Below are positions 20,033 through 27,987 of a stretch of 64,000 bases of DNA, in pieces. This DNA is from Stenotrophomonas sp. 364 (GTDB lineage Bacteria; Pseudomonadota; Gammaproteobacteria; Xanthomonadales; Xanthomonadaceae): contig NZ_CP047135.1 in NCBI RefSeq assembly GCF_009832905.1, forward strand, positions 1,032,001-1,096,000. The letters run 5' to 3'. Positions within the stretch are counted from its first letter, which is position 1. Each line of letters starts with the position of its first letter. Below the pieces are notes generated by a model. The model saw only the letters and a program-made list of their open reading frames with translations. It did not search any database and was not told the origin of the DNA. A program made the translations under genes and the position numbers.

Positions 20033-20176
20033 ATGAACTTGCTTCTCAGCCTGCTGGGAGTTGCCTTGCTGTTTGCTTGCTTTCTGGGACTTGCGGCCCT
20101 GGGCGAGCGTGCCTGGAGACGACGCAGGCAGAGGCGGAAGGGAAGCCTTCCGGAGTGCAGAAGGCCCGTTCCCTGA
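20033..20176 (+). CDS. predicted 47-residue single-span membrane protein
   Basis: A short open frame with AAGGGG 8 bases before its ATG. The product has one strong hydrophobic helix (residues ~2-24, LLLSLLGVALLFACFLGLAAL) followed by a very basic tail (ERAWRRRRQRRK). This is the shape of small membrane regulators and of some phage or toxin peptides. It has no recognised family. It lies just upstream of a hairpin at 20250. Length and context make it uncertain, but ribosome site and topology favour a real gene. Confidence 0.45.
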   Translation: MNLLLSLLGVALLFACFLGLAALGERAWRRRRQRRKGSLPECRRPVP

Positions 20177-20249
20177 CCATGCGGATTTTTAGATGACGAA
20201 GCGAGGGCGGCACTGAGTGGTGACAGGGCCGTATCACCCCTGAATGGAA

Positions 20250-20276
20250 GACGCCCGATGCGAAACATCGGGCGTC
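20250..20276. terminator. perfect 11-bp hairpin
   Basis: Arms GACGCCCGATG / CATCGGGCGTC with a 5-base loop (CGAAA), placed between the small membrane ORF (plus) and the lipoprotein gene (minus). The stem is strong enough to terminate both, although the T-tracts are short. Confidence 0.6.
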
Positions 20277-20346
20277 CTTGATACTGAGGCAGGTAGGTGG
20301 ATTGTCCCTCTGGTCGCAGACGAATTCACCTAGGTGCGAACAAGCC

Positions 20347-20655
20347 CTATCTGGTCAGTGATTCTTTCGCCACCGATAGCTCAACGCTTCCATTACAACC
20401 GATCAGTGCGATGTATTCCCGACCTTTTGCTTGGAAGTTCCACCGCCACATGCGGCTATCAGCGTTGTAGCGAGAAGAGTCGATAAACTTCACATCATTA
20501 CGCGTCACGTCTTTCAGTGCTGGAAGCGTGTTTCCAACAACGTAGCGGTAGACTTGTTCCTGTTGTGCTTCGCTGCTCAAGTCCGGGCATTCTTCACGCG
20601 AACAGGCGGAGAGCGACACGGCCAGGAGTAATGCTGCAGCGTATACCGGCTTCAC
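20347..20655 (-). CDS. small lipoprotein, possibly an immunity protein
   Basis: 102 residues from a GTG start that overlaps the preceding stop as GTGA. A classic lipoprotein signal (KPVYAAALLLAVSLSAC) is followed by a ~80-residue mature domain with two further cysteines (one in EECPDL, one in IGCNGS). No family is recognised. Small periplasmic lipoproteins coupled to the end of a longer secreted-protein gene are typical of effector/immunity loci in Xanthomonadaceae. Here the upstream frame (20652-20957) looks like the C-terminal remnant of such a gene. That role is inferred from arrangement only. Confidence 0.7.
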   Translation of the reverse strand: MKPVYAAALLLAVSLSACSREECPDLSSEAQQEQVYRYVVGNTLPALKDVTRNDVKFIDSSRYNADSRMWRWNFQAKGREYIALIGCNGSVELSVAKESLTR

Positions 20656-20957
20656 GGTCGGCTGCCCTGGGAGTGAACGGCGTTCCGGCCCGTAAAGTTG
20701 ATCTGATAGTTCGGGGTGCCTACTGCATCACTGATCGCCTGAAGGAACGATGTCAGGGCTTCCTGGTAGCGAGGTCGGTTCAAAGGGTTGGCATCGTCGG
20801 CAGTGAGACTGAACTCTGGAAAGTCTATTCTGCTCTTCTCGAAGATGTCGAGCTGACCGTGAATCCCAACGAGGTCAGCGCCCATCGCTGGATAAAGAGC
20901 CATGAGTTGGATGCTGCGCTCAGGAAGGAGCCAGGCGTCTACTCCCCTTGGCTTCAT
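20652..20957 (-). CDS. orphan protein, probably C-terminal fragment of a larger gene
   Basis: 101 residues, well composed as protein (LVGIHGQLDIFEKSRI, then NPLNRPRYQEALTSFLQAI), with no recognised domain. Its frame meets a stop codon four codons before the ATG. No ribosome site is obvious, and a plus-strand ORF starts 5 bases away, so this looks like a gene truncated at its 5' end by a junction near 20958-20963. It is translationally coupled to the lipoprotein downstream. It may be the tail of a toxin or effector, but that is inference. Confidence 0.5.
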   Translation of the reverse strand: MKPRGVDAWLLPERSIQLMALYPAMGADLVGIHGQLDIFEKSRIDFPEFSLTADDANPLNRPRYQEALTSFLQAISDAVGTPNYQINFTGRNAVHSQGSRP

Positions 20958-20962
20958 CTGGA

Positions 20963-21115
20963 ATGGCTACGCTTGCGGAACTAGCTTATCGAAGCCAGAG
21001 TCCGAAATACCTGTTTGGGAAAATCGCTCGTCTGGCTGAGGCCTTGGAGCTCAGGGGTGTTGCACCCGAAGTGCTCAAAGAAGCGATCACCGAAGTTGCC
21101 GCGCTAGCGGCTTGA
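20963..21115 (+). CDS. predicted 50-residue helical protein
   Basis: An Ala/Leu/Glu-rich helical peptide (MATLAELAYRSQSPKYL, then ALELRGVAPEVLKEAI). The ribosome site is weak (TCTGGA). Its stop overlaps a possible TTG start of the next small ORF. The amphipathic pattern looks protein-like and resembles small phage or plasmid proteins, with no family recognised. Confidence 0.35.
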   Translation: MATLAELAYRSQSPKYLFGKIARLAEALELRGVAPEVLKEAITEVAALAA

Positions 21116-21210
21116 CCGCTCATCAGGCGCGGTTGGCTGATGAAGTGATCGAGCGCGCGGGTTTAAAGACAGAGCGGCCCTGCGACGAATGCGGCGGTAG
21201 TTCGTTTTAG
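21112..21210 (+). CDS. predicted 32-residue peptide with CxxC motif (TTG start)
   Basis: It opens with TTG overlapping the TGA of the preceding ORF (TTGA). It reads LTAHQARLADEVIERAGL and ends with a CDECGG zinc-ribbon-like half. The two ORFs may be a coupled pair or one frameshifted gene. Weak support because of length. Confidence 0.25.
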   Translation: MTAHQARLADEVIERAGLKTERPCDECGGSSF

Positions 21211-21453
21211 ACGCGACGAACCAACAGACAAGCCGCTGGCCAGGAAGCAGCGGCACTACCCGTTCGAGAGCAAGCAGGCCTTGCGTATCAGTGAGATCGA
21301 GCTCCTGACCCCCGCACCATGTGATACGGGGCTTGGCGCTACTCGAGCGACGCCTCAATTCTAACCCCAACGTTCAATGACTGATTTTTTTGGATGACCC
21401 TCCCAGCGCCATCGAAGGGCCAGCCAAGGACGACTGACTCTACGACTGCTGTC

Positions 21454-22197
21454 CTAAGGGCACGCAGTCAGCAATTCGGTCCCCATTAGCCGAGCGGTGA
21501 CCAGGTCGATCTGCGCACCGTTTTCGATGGATAGAAACACCCGGCCATCGTCAGTGTCTGCGCTCGGCAAGAAGCCCAGGGAACGAACCGTGCCGTCTAC
21601 GGTGGAAAGCTTCCTGACGCCCGAACTTTTCCCAGTTTGGGTGTTTCGAGCGTAGACGCCCAAGACGGTGGAATCCGCCCCCTTCCAGCTCGCCAGATAG
21701 ACACCCGTTGCAGCAGGGCAGCGCGCAGCACCTAAATGAACTCCAGCTGCGAGCGAGCCGCCTGACCACCGTGACGGAGCTCCCGGGCTATTGTGAGTGC
21801 GTTGGGAGAGTCGATCGTAGATCCCTCCCTGGTCGCTTTTGGGAACCTCCTGTAGCCCACTATTGAGCGTCCGGACCACGGTCCCACCCTCGTGGGCAAG
21901 ATTGCTTCCATCGTAACCGTCCAGTTTGGAGACGCACTCTCCAGAGAGTGACCGAGCCGAAGTCACCTTGAGGGCGTTTTTCGACCAATCTTCAGGCATA
22001 AACAGCCCTTCTATGCGTACCAAATCGGTGATCGCTGAGACAGTCGTGGTCTGAACGATGCCGCGTGAGGTAAAGCACAGGTCGTGTTGGGGAGAGTCAG
22101 GAGCATCCTTCCGAGTAGCCGCGGAGCATCCCAAAGCGGCGCAGCAGCCCGCTACCAACAACGTTAAGGCATGAGCCCTAAGCAGAGACGTCATCAT
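21454..22197 (-). CDS. orphan lipoprotein, ~247 residues
   Basis: From the first Met of MMTSLLRAHALTLLVAG the protein has a lipoprotein signal ending at the Cys of AALGC. The mature part is soluble, with beta-rich repeats (GVYLASWKGADSTVLGVYAR, then GTVRSLGFLPSADTDD). The frame is open to 22404, but upstream codons translate to an Arg/His-rich shadow, so the start at 22197 is preferred. No family is recognised. It follows a fragment-like ORF (22202-22492) by 4 bases, the same arrangement as the pair at 20347-20957. Confidence 0.7.
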   Translation of the reverse strand: MMTSLLRAHALTLLVAGCCAALGCSAATRKDAPDSPQHDLCFTSRGIVQTTTVSAITDLVRIEGLFMPEDWSKNALKVTSARSLSGECVSKLDGYDGSNLAHEGGTVVRTLNSGLQEVPKSDQGGIYDRLSQRTHNSPGAPSRWSGGSLAAGVHLGAARCPAATGVYLASWKGADSTVLGVYARNTQTGKSSGVRKLSTVDGTVRSLGFLPSADTDDGRVFLSIENGAQIDLVTARLMGTELLTACP

Positions 22198-22201
22198 CAC
22201 A

Positions 22202-22492
22202 TCAAAGCTCCTGCTGGGGCGGACGCGGAATCGTCCCACCACCACCACCGCCGCCAGACCGAGGCGAGCTCGGCGGTGGACCAAGCGGCGGCAGTGGAGC
22301 TGGGGGCGAAAATGTCGGGGTGCTTCCGCCATAACCATACGACAGGTTATCGACAATATCCGCTCCAATTGAGTTGCCAATCCCACAAGCAATGTCGTTG
22401 GCATACTTTTCGTTCGCGCTCATTTCTACGGCCGTGACCCAAATCATCGTCGCACGCCGGCCTGACGCCATTCGTAGTGCGAGGCGAGTCAT
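22202..22492 (-). CDS. orphan 96-residue protein with Pro/Gly tail, possible 3' fragment
   Basis: The first half is ordinary protein (NEKYANDIACGIGNSIGADIV). The second half is a proline-rich then poly-glycine tail (RSGGGGGGGTIPRPP). This resembles the unstructured end of a long secreted protein. No ribosome site stands out and no domain is recognised. It is tightly followed by a lipoprotein gene. It may be the decayed end of an effector gene; a free-standing small gene is also possible. Confidence 0.4.
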   Translation of the reverse strand: MTRLALRMASGRRATMIWVTAVEMSANEKYANDIACGIGNSIGADIVDNLSYGYGGSTPTFSPPAPLPPLGPPPSSPRSGGGGGGGTIPRPPQQEL

Positions 22493-22730
22493 CAGTGTAA
22501 CTGGTGGGAAGGTTTAGGAAGTGTCTTTGGGGGTCTTGGTAAGCGCGGCGAAGCAATGTCTTCGCCTATCCAGGCCACCGAGGGCCCCGGTTGACCCTAT
22601 GGATCCCCGACCGATCAACCTATGCCCATTGACCTCTAAGCGGTGCACTTAGCTTTGCCTGGGCCCGGCGTTGGCCCCGTAGAGGCCGTTGCAGGTTTTC
22701 TCTGGGTGGGGACGCTCCATTTTCTGGCGC

Positions 22731-22940
22731 TCAACTTGCTTCCCGGGACGAAACAAAGTTGAGCTCGCCTTTCACATACCGTTCTAATAGGACAAGTACA
22801 CGCCCGGGCACCTTTCCGCCGTCTCGCGTTACCTGGCCGATCACCGACTGCACAATACATCGGCGTGCTTGGGATTCACTTGCTGTCAAAGGCAGCTTGC
22901 AGGGGATAAAGCGCCGGTTGAGGGGGCTAGATTGAGTCAT
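22731..22940 (-). CDS. small protein with VbhA-antitoxin-like pattern
   Basis: 69 residues. The C-terminal half (SQARRCIVQSVIGQVTRDGG, then LERYVKGELNF) follows the spacing of VbhA-type Fic antitoxins: a helix, a short loop, then a helix with RY[VI]xGE. The Glu of the inhibitory S/TxxxE motif is not seen at the expected place (a Gln is there), and no Fic gene follows. The start codon sits in the loop of a perfect 11-bp inverted repeat (22926-22954), which suggests autoregulation. The similarity is weak and from memory of the pattern only. Confidence 0.4.
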   Translation of the reverse strand: MTQSSPLNRRFIPCKLPLTASESQARRCIVQSVIGQVTRDGGKVPGRVLVLLERYVKGELNFVSSREAS

Positions 22941-22954
22941 GGGCTCAATCTAGC
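22926..22954. promoter_or_regulatory. perfect 11-bp inverted repeat over the start of the 69-residue ORF
   Basis: Arms GCTAGATTGAG / CTCAATCTAGC with a 7-base centre that contains the ATG (read on the minus strand). A site like this could be an operator for an autoregulated antitoxin or an RNA hairpin that hides the start codon. Confidence 0.6.
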
Positions 22955-23510
22955 GGGAGAACTTCGTCTGTCAAATCGCCACGTTTGCCGTTCCTGCAAA
23001 GTCGCGCTGTGCGATAACTTCTGGCGTGGCGCCGAGAAAAAGCCTCTGGTGTTTGCTGTGTCGCTTATCAGTAGCTGGCTTGGCGCCAGAGAGTTTGGCC
23101 GAGGCGGGGTTCGGTCAGCCACCTAGGGATGCATCCCAATCCGAGAGCGGCTTTGGTTGCTGTCGCTTGAGCGCAACTGACAAAGGCACTCCCGGTGATC
23201 ATTCTCCGCGACGGGAATGCGCGCGCTCACTGTGAAGCCGCGCTACATGGATGAGATCTCACACTGAAATGCGGCGGCGTCGGTCGTGGGTGATGGGGTC
23301 GTCGAGGCGTAAGGTCCCCCGTCGGGGACATTTCTAAAGTGGAGCTTCCAGCGTGGGCGATACGGTACTCGACATGGCTCATGCTGCTGAGTGAGTCATG
23401 AGGTTGGATCTCATTGCGATCGATCATCCACCAATGCGCTGCGTCGCACACGTCTGTCTTGACAATACGTTCCTTTCGTCTAGCTTGCGTGTCTTGACGT
23501 AGGAGGGGGG
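22955..23510. other. intergenic stretch with one short hairpin
   Basis: About 550 bases without a supported gene. It contains a GTCCCC/GGGGAC hairpin (23314-23329) followed by ACATTTCT, which recalls terminal repeats of some IS21-type elements, but only one copy is present. A TTGACA box lies at 23459-23464. Confidence 0.4.
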
Positions 23511-24182
23511 ATGATTCAGGCAGCGTTGATACAGGGCGCCATGCGCAATTCGCGTGCTGAGTGGGAGGTATCTGAAGCGGAGGAAGTTACTGCCCCTCTC
23601 AGTGCGCATGACTATTTCTCAAGATTCGGACTAAACTTGGTTATTCGGCGGTCTGCTGATCCTGTTCCAATTCAAATGTTTTCCTTAGAAAAGGATGGAT
23701 CAATTTTTTGGCTGGACTGCCTATCAAGCCGCGATTCTCTTGCCGAGCTCTGGGCCGCATGGATCCGCTATCTTGATGTTCTTCATTGGCATCGATGTTT
23801 CCTGACGGCTCTTTGTAACGTATATGCCAGAGGTTCCCCGGAAGTTCGCGTTCGAGTGAGGCAGTGGGCTGAGCAACGTGGTAGATCATTGGTTGATCAG
23901 CAGGAGCAATGGCCCTGGACTTCAGCAAGGTACTGTTCTTTCAGGGGACTGCTAGTGTTTGAGGGAGGGGCGTGGGAGACAGACCCCTCCATTGCTGAAT
24001 GGTCGGGACGCCATGACTGTCGAGACATTCTAAACCTCGACCCTGCTCGGCCAAATAATTACATGGAAGCAGTTCGTCGTATGATGGTTCAGGCAGATGC
24101 GATAGCACTGCAAGATGTAACAGATCCGGCTGTTCGCGAGAAAGAGTCCTCTTCCCAGCAATTGAGGGTTCGAAGGCTCTGA
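23511..24182 (+). CDS. orphan protein, 223 residues
   Basis: A protein-like reading frame with AGGAGG just 4 bases before the ATG. Trp-rich segments stand out (FWLDCLSS, WAAWIRYLDVLHWHRC, WPWTSARYCSFRGLLVF). No signal peptide, membrane span or known motif is seen. It is 51 bp upstream of the DUF1173-like gene in the same direction, so the two may form an operon carried by the element encoding the recombinase at 25589. Function unknown. GC content is below that of the flanking core genes. Confidence 0.7.
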   Translation: MIQAALIQGAMRNSRAEWEVSEAEEVTAPLSAHDYFSRFGLNLVIRRSADPVPIQMFSLEKDGSIFWLDCLSSRDSLAELWAAWIRYLDVLHWHRCFLTALCNVYARGSPEVRVRVRQWAEQRGRSLVDQQEQWPWTSARYCSFRGLLVFEGGAWETDPSIAEWSGRHDCRDILNLDPARPNNYMEAVRRMMVQADAIALQDVTDPAVREKESSSQQLRVRRL

Positions 24183-24233
24183 GGCGTCAATGGCGCATTG
24201 ACGCAAACGGCCCGTCATTGAGATAGTGGGCGC

Positions 24234-25547
24234 ATGTCTACTGCGCCCAAGATCACGCTCACGCGTGTAAACAAGTTTAATCGGAATGCGAAGCCTAAGC
24301 CCGGTCATCCTCTTAGCTGTGATGAGGTTGAGGCGATCAGAGTGGCGTTTACTGGGGCAGCGCTCCCTGCGCGACCCGGGACGGTCGCGTATGCGCTACT
24401 GGATACGCTGATCAAGCAGGATCAATGGCTACTGTGTGGCTGCTGCGGTGCTGTCCAGAATCCGCCCGTCATGTTCGCGATGCGAACTCTGTCTTCCGAC
24501 CATCCTCTGACTTTGGTCAGAAACCACTCACGTGCACTGCATGTGGCTGACTGTCCTTTTTATCGCGATCCCCAGACTACACATGGGCATAGTCTGGCAC
24601 CCAGGAGTGAGGTTGTCGCTCTTGGCGTGCTGAAAATTTTATCTGATGCACAAGCAGCTAGGTCCCCGAAAGGCCAAGGTATCGACGTTGGAAAGCCTGC
24701 CGATGCGAGTACGCCGCCGCTCGCCCGAGTGCTCTTCACGCTGCTGGAGTCCAGCGGATGCAACCGCATCACAGCGCGATCCCGTAGTGTCAGCATGGAC
24801 GCCAATCGGGTTAAACAGGCGGCGGCTGGGCTGTTTATGGATGGAGCCAAGAAGGTCCCTGCTAAGCCATTCATCGGGGGTAATTTCCATGCTTTTAAAA
24901 CTGTCTTCCAGGAAGCCACTCGTGCCGCATCGAAAGGTGCTTGGCCGAAAGACTTGGAGCCTCACGGCTTCGTGATTGGTCTTTGTAGCCTAACGTCTTG
25001 CGGTGAGGAGATGTTTCTGACGAGTGTGTTCGGGGTAGACGGAAAATTCGCCCAATGGAAAGTCACAGGTCGTGTTCGTTTGCCAGGGCAAGGCACGGTT
25101 GCGCCTTATCTGGGTATCGGACTAGTCGCGCGTCTGGCCGGTAAGAAAGAGCCAAGCATCGTTCAGGCCTATGTCCATCCCGCGAACAGCTTGGACGACT
25201 GGACCTTGGTCGACTCCGATTTGGAGCGTCAGACACTCGCAATACTGACCTCGCGGCTGGATGCGATGGTCGCTATGGAGCACCCTTACTCGATCGTCAA
25301 GCCATACATTGATCGCAAGAGCAAGCAGAGTGGAACCCCTTACCGTCCTGATTTTTGCCTACTTTCACGAGGGAGGACGGCATTCATCGAGACGATGGGC
25401 TACGTGGATCAAACATATCTGACACGAAAGGCGGCAATGCACGAAGTGATGAAAGAAGACCATCCCGTCTTTGAACACCGCCCAGGTCAGAATGACGCAG
25501 CGCTCCAAAGCTTCCTGGATCGCTTCGTTGGATTCCAAGAGAGATGA
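24234..25547 (+). CDS. DUF1173-like protein with PD-(D/E)XK-type C-terminus
   Basis: 437 residues. An N-terminal cysteine/histidine cluster (LLCGCCGAV, then RNHSRALHVADCPFY, ~65-115) resembles the zinc-binding head of DUF1173 proteins from integrative elements. The C-terminal region has YRPDF followed by the core strand AFIETMGY (residues ~380-400). This is the spacing of a PD-(D/E)XK nuclease core, but the third residue of the motif is not a lysine. It could be a DNA-processing protein of the mobile element. The DUF assignment is moderate; nuclease activity is only a suggestion. Confidence 0.6.
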   Translation: MSTAPKITLTRVNKFNRNAKPKPGHPLSCDEVEAIRVAFTGAALPARPGTVAYALLDTLIKQDQWLLCGCCGAVQNPPVMFAMRTLSSDHPLTLVRNHSRALHVADCPFYRDPQTTHGHSLAPRSEVVALGVLKILSDAQAARSPKGQGIDVGKPADASTPPLARVLFTLLESSGCNRITARSRSVSMDANRVKQAAAGLFMDGAKKVPAKPFIGGNFHAFKTVFQEATRAASKGAWPKDLEPHGFVIGLCSLTSCGEEMFLTSVFGVDGKFAQWKVTGRVRLPGQGTVAPYLGIGLVARLAGKKEPSIVQAYVHPANSLDDWTLVDSDLERQTLAILTSRLDAMVAMEHPYSIVKPYIDRKSKQSGTPYRPDFCLLSRGRTAFIETMGYVDQTYLTRKAAMHEVMKEDHPVFEHRPGQNDAALQSFLDRFVGFQER

Positions 25548-25588
25548 GGGGGCTGAGTAGCCTGCTTTTTCGTACGCCATCTCGATGT

Positions 25589-26980
25589 TCAGGGGTACAC
25601 TCTCGCATCCTTGCCCAATCGTTCTCGGAACTGTCCGCGCAAGTAGCGGGGCAGTTCAACAGGTGGTTGGTATTGCTCCAAGGCTTCGACTTGGATTTTG
25701 CGCACATTGTTTGCGGACTTGTGAACATAATTGTCTTGGAGCACCGGCGCCTTCTTGTTGAGCGAGTGGCCTGTGATCAAGGCAATGTGCTCAATCCTCA
25801 CGCCCTTGGCGTCGAGTTCGGTTGCAAGGGTATGGCGGAAGGCATGCGAGCCGATGCCCTTGGCAAAGCCGACACCTTTTAGGTAGCTACCAAACTGATT
25901 GACGAAGCCTTGGCTGTAGCGTCCAGTGACCTTGCCGGTCTTTTTGGAAACGCTGGCAGATAGGTGTGGGAAGAGGCGCGGGTGTCCGCAGGCCTTGATG
26001 TCAGCCAGGAAGTCCATGAAGCCTGCTTGGATCAGGCTCGCGTGTATCGGCACCTTACGCATAGCGCTCTTGCCCTTGATGCTTTGCCGGCTCCGCCGTC
26101 CGCTGCTTTGGGCGAGGTCTTCATCCACGGTCTTTTGCACAGAGAAGCACCACACACCGTGGTCTTGAACGATGTCAGCCACTTTGAGCTGGGCGATCTC
26201 ATTGATGCGCGCCCCTGTATACAACGCAATGAGCGGACACCACCAGCGGTGGGGATATTTCTTAGCCCATGGGAGGAATGTGTCGGGGTTGAAGATCTTC
26301 TGAACCTCCTCAATGGAAAGTAGTCGCTCGGGCTCATCTTGATCGATCAACAGCTCGTCTCTTGCTGGCTTGAACGCATCCATTGGCGAGTGAGGAATGG
26401 CGCGGGCTTTGACTAAGGTATTGAAGAAGGAGGCCAGAAAGCGGCGATGGAGCTCAAGGGTGGAGTTAGCCGGCTGCGGTCTTCCTTGGCTTTGGCCTTG
26501 GGCGATCAGAAGTTCAGGCGTCAAGCTGCTGTATGCAGGGTTGGTCATGAAGTCATGAGGGGCCCAGCGCAGCAGATCCCACATCTGGTAGATGTGCGTG
26601 TGATCGATCCGAGAGGCAGAAGTGTTGCCGGCCACTCTTTGCAAAATGGCAAGCGTTCGCTGATAGGCATCGATGGTGGTAGTGCGAAGGTTCTGGCGTT
26701 CCTTGTCCTTGAGGAAGTCGTCGACCTCTTCTGAAAGAAGTCTGGCGGGGGTGGCTAAGGGCAGGGGCTCTGGATAGCGGGTGCCGTTTCGCCGTAATCG
26801 GCGGATCTTCTCACTGTGATCGTAGGTTGCTTGGACCAAATCTTGGAGGTGGAGCGCGCCAGCGCGATCTTGAATCACCAAGTCACCAAATTCAACATTG
26901 CCGATACGTATGCTGCGGATATAGAGCTGACCCGTAGGCTTCTGTAAGTAGAGATCAAGTTGGGGGTGTTGAAAGTGCAT
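25589..26980 (-). CDS. tyrosine recombinase / phage-type integrase
   Basis: 463 residues. After an N-terminal arm region and a SAM-like core-binding domain (~95-210), the catalytic domain shows Arg in YTGARINEIAQL, H-x-x-R in HAFRHTLATEL, a further His in GHSLNKK, and the Tyr nucleophile in QDNYVHKS. All catalytic residues are present, so it should be active in site-specific integration or excision. It is the likely integrase of the accessory element. No tRNA gene or obvious flanking repeat was seen beside it, so the attachment site is unknown. Confidence 0.92.
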   Translation of the reverse strand: MHFQHPQLDLYLQKPTGQLYIRSIRIGNVEFGDLVIQDRAGALHLQDLVQATYDHSEKIRRLRRNGTRYPEPLPLATPARLLSEEVDDFLKDKERQNLRTTTIDAYQRTLAILQRVAGNTSASRIDHTHIYQMWDLLRWAPHDFMTNPAYSSLTPELLIAQGQSQGRPQPANSTLELHRRFLASFFNTLVKARAIPHSPMDAFKPARDELLIDQDEPERLLSIEEVQKIFNPDTFLPWAKKYPHRWWCPLIALYTGARINEIAQLKVADIVQDHGVWCFSVQKTVDEDLAQSSGRRSRQSIKGKSAMRKVPIHASLIQAGFMDFLADIKACGHPRLFPHLSASVSKKTGKVTGRYSQGFVNQFGSYLKGVGFAKGIGSHAFRHTLATELDAKGVRIEHIALITGHSLNKKAPVLQDNYVHKSANNVRKIQVEALEQYQPPVELPRYLRGQFRERLGKDARVYP

Positions 26981-27472
26981 CTACGATCCAATTGCAGGAG
27001 GTAGATCTTTGATAAGGTGGCTCAGATTTCTGTCAATCCAAAATCATGGCAAGAATTTCGAGTTCGAGAACGACTTAGGCAATGCAGAAATGTGTGTCAA
27101 AAGTGCTGAGAGTTATGTGGTGAGTTTTATTCTATTAGTTGGGGTAACATTATATGTGACGGGGCTTCCGTCCGCGTCTGATCGGTCGAAACCATATATG
27201 CGCGTGTAGTGTTTAAAAGTAATAAATCGGCGAAAAGTGAGAGATATATCTCACTCCTAAAATGAACGGGAGATAAATGAGAGATGGTTTGCCTTAAGTA
27301 ATTTATCTTAAGAAGGCAGTTAGGCAATCAACTTTGCAATATCTCAATCCATGATCAAGTTGGAAGCTGTTTGCCCTGCGTTTGAGACATAACTTGTTAG
27401 AAGGACAGCCTGTTTTAACGGCTGACTTGACGAAGCTGGCGCTCGCGTTAATTTAAGGGGCGAGGTGAGATC
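26981..27472. other. AT-rich control region between integrase and an orphan gene
   Basis: About 490 bases, the most AT-rich stretch in the window, between divergent genes. It contains an AGTGAGA/TCTCACT inverted repeat and several TATA-like runs. The 66-codon frame at 27009 has no support. It is likely a regulatory or recombination region. Confidence 0.5.
27236..27255. promoter_or_regulatory. 7-bp inverted repeat AGTGAGA-N6-TCTCACT
   Basis: A perfect dyad around GATATA in the AT-rich spacer. Placement upstream of both the integrase and the 27473 gene makes it a possible operator. Confidence 0.45.
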
Positions 27473-27928
27473 ATGAATAGGAAAGACCGAGAGCAGTTCC
27501 TGCTGAAATTGGGATGGGTTTTAAAGAGTGAAAAAACGAATGGGTCTCGTTCTGCGTGGCGAGTTGCCTCGGCAACAATACCTGGCAAAGTGACTGAATT
27601 TGCCTCTTTGCGAGAAATCGATGAATGCTTAAAGCGAAAGCTCCAAAGCGAAATGGCGGTCCAGCAAGCGCTGCAAAAATTTGAACTTGTCCATAAGCGG
27701 TGTTCGCAGGAGGAGCGTGAAAAGTTGATGCGCTGGATGTCTACTGGGCATAGGGACCAAGTTTGGCATCTAACGAGTAATTGCATTGAGATGAGTTGGA
27801 CAGTTCCAGAACTTCCGAGGCGATGGCGTGCGCTTGCTTGTAAAATTCTGGCACTTCGTCTTGATAAAGAATATGAAGAACTCTGGAAGCGAGCGGCTGA
27901 AAAGTTTCTGGTGGCAGCGCAACACTGA
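27473..27928 (+). CDS. orphan protein, 151 residues
   Basis: A good ribosome site (GAGGTGAG) precedes the ATG. The product is charged and mainly helical (KLGWVLKSEKTNGSRSAWRV near the start, then EEREKLMRWMSTG). The first ~50 residues could be a small beta-containing domain. No family is recognised. It ends 59 bp before the nuclease-like gene at 27988, in the same direction; the gap holds a 13-base tandem duplication that begins inside its stop codon. The two genes may act together. Lower GC than the core suggests acquisition. Confidence 0.65.
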   Translation: MNRKDREQFLLKLGWVLKSEKTNGSRSAWRVASATIPGKVTEFASLREIDECLKRKLQSEMAVQQALQKFELVHKRCSQEEREKLMRWMSTGHRDQVWHLTSNCIEMSWTVPELPRRWRALACKILALRLDKEYEELWKRAAEKFLVAAQH

Positions 27929-27952
27929 TCCCACGCTCGGATCCCACGCTCG
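27927..27952. repeat. tandem duplication of a 13-mer
   Basis: GATCCCACGCTCG occurs twice back to back, beginning inside the stop codon of the 27473 gene. It is probably a recent slippage duplication. Confidence 0.85.
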
Positions 27953-27987
27953 TGTAACATCAGTCGGCACACAGCCCGGAGATGCAA

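Noticed and set aside
22869..23126. 85-codon plus frame
   Set aside because: Overlaps the better-supported minus ORF and the inverted repeat; no motif.
23314..23340. Possible IS21-type terminal repeat (GTCCCC...GGGGACATTTCT)
   Set aside because: Single copy with no transposase gene and no second end nearby.
27009..27209. 66-codon frame in the AT-rich region
   Set aside because: No ribosome site or family; the frame is likely chance in AT-rich control DNA.
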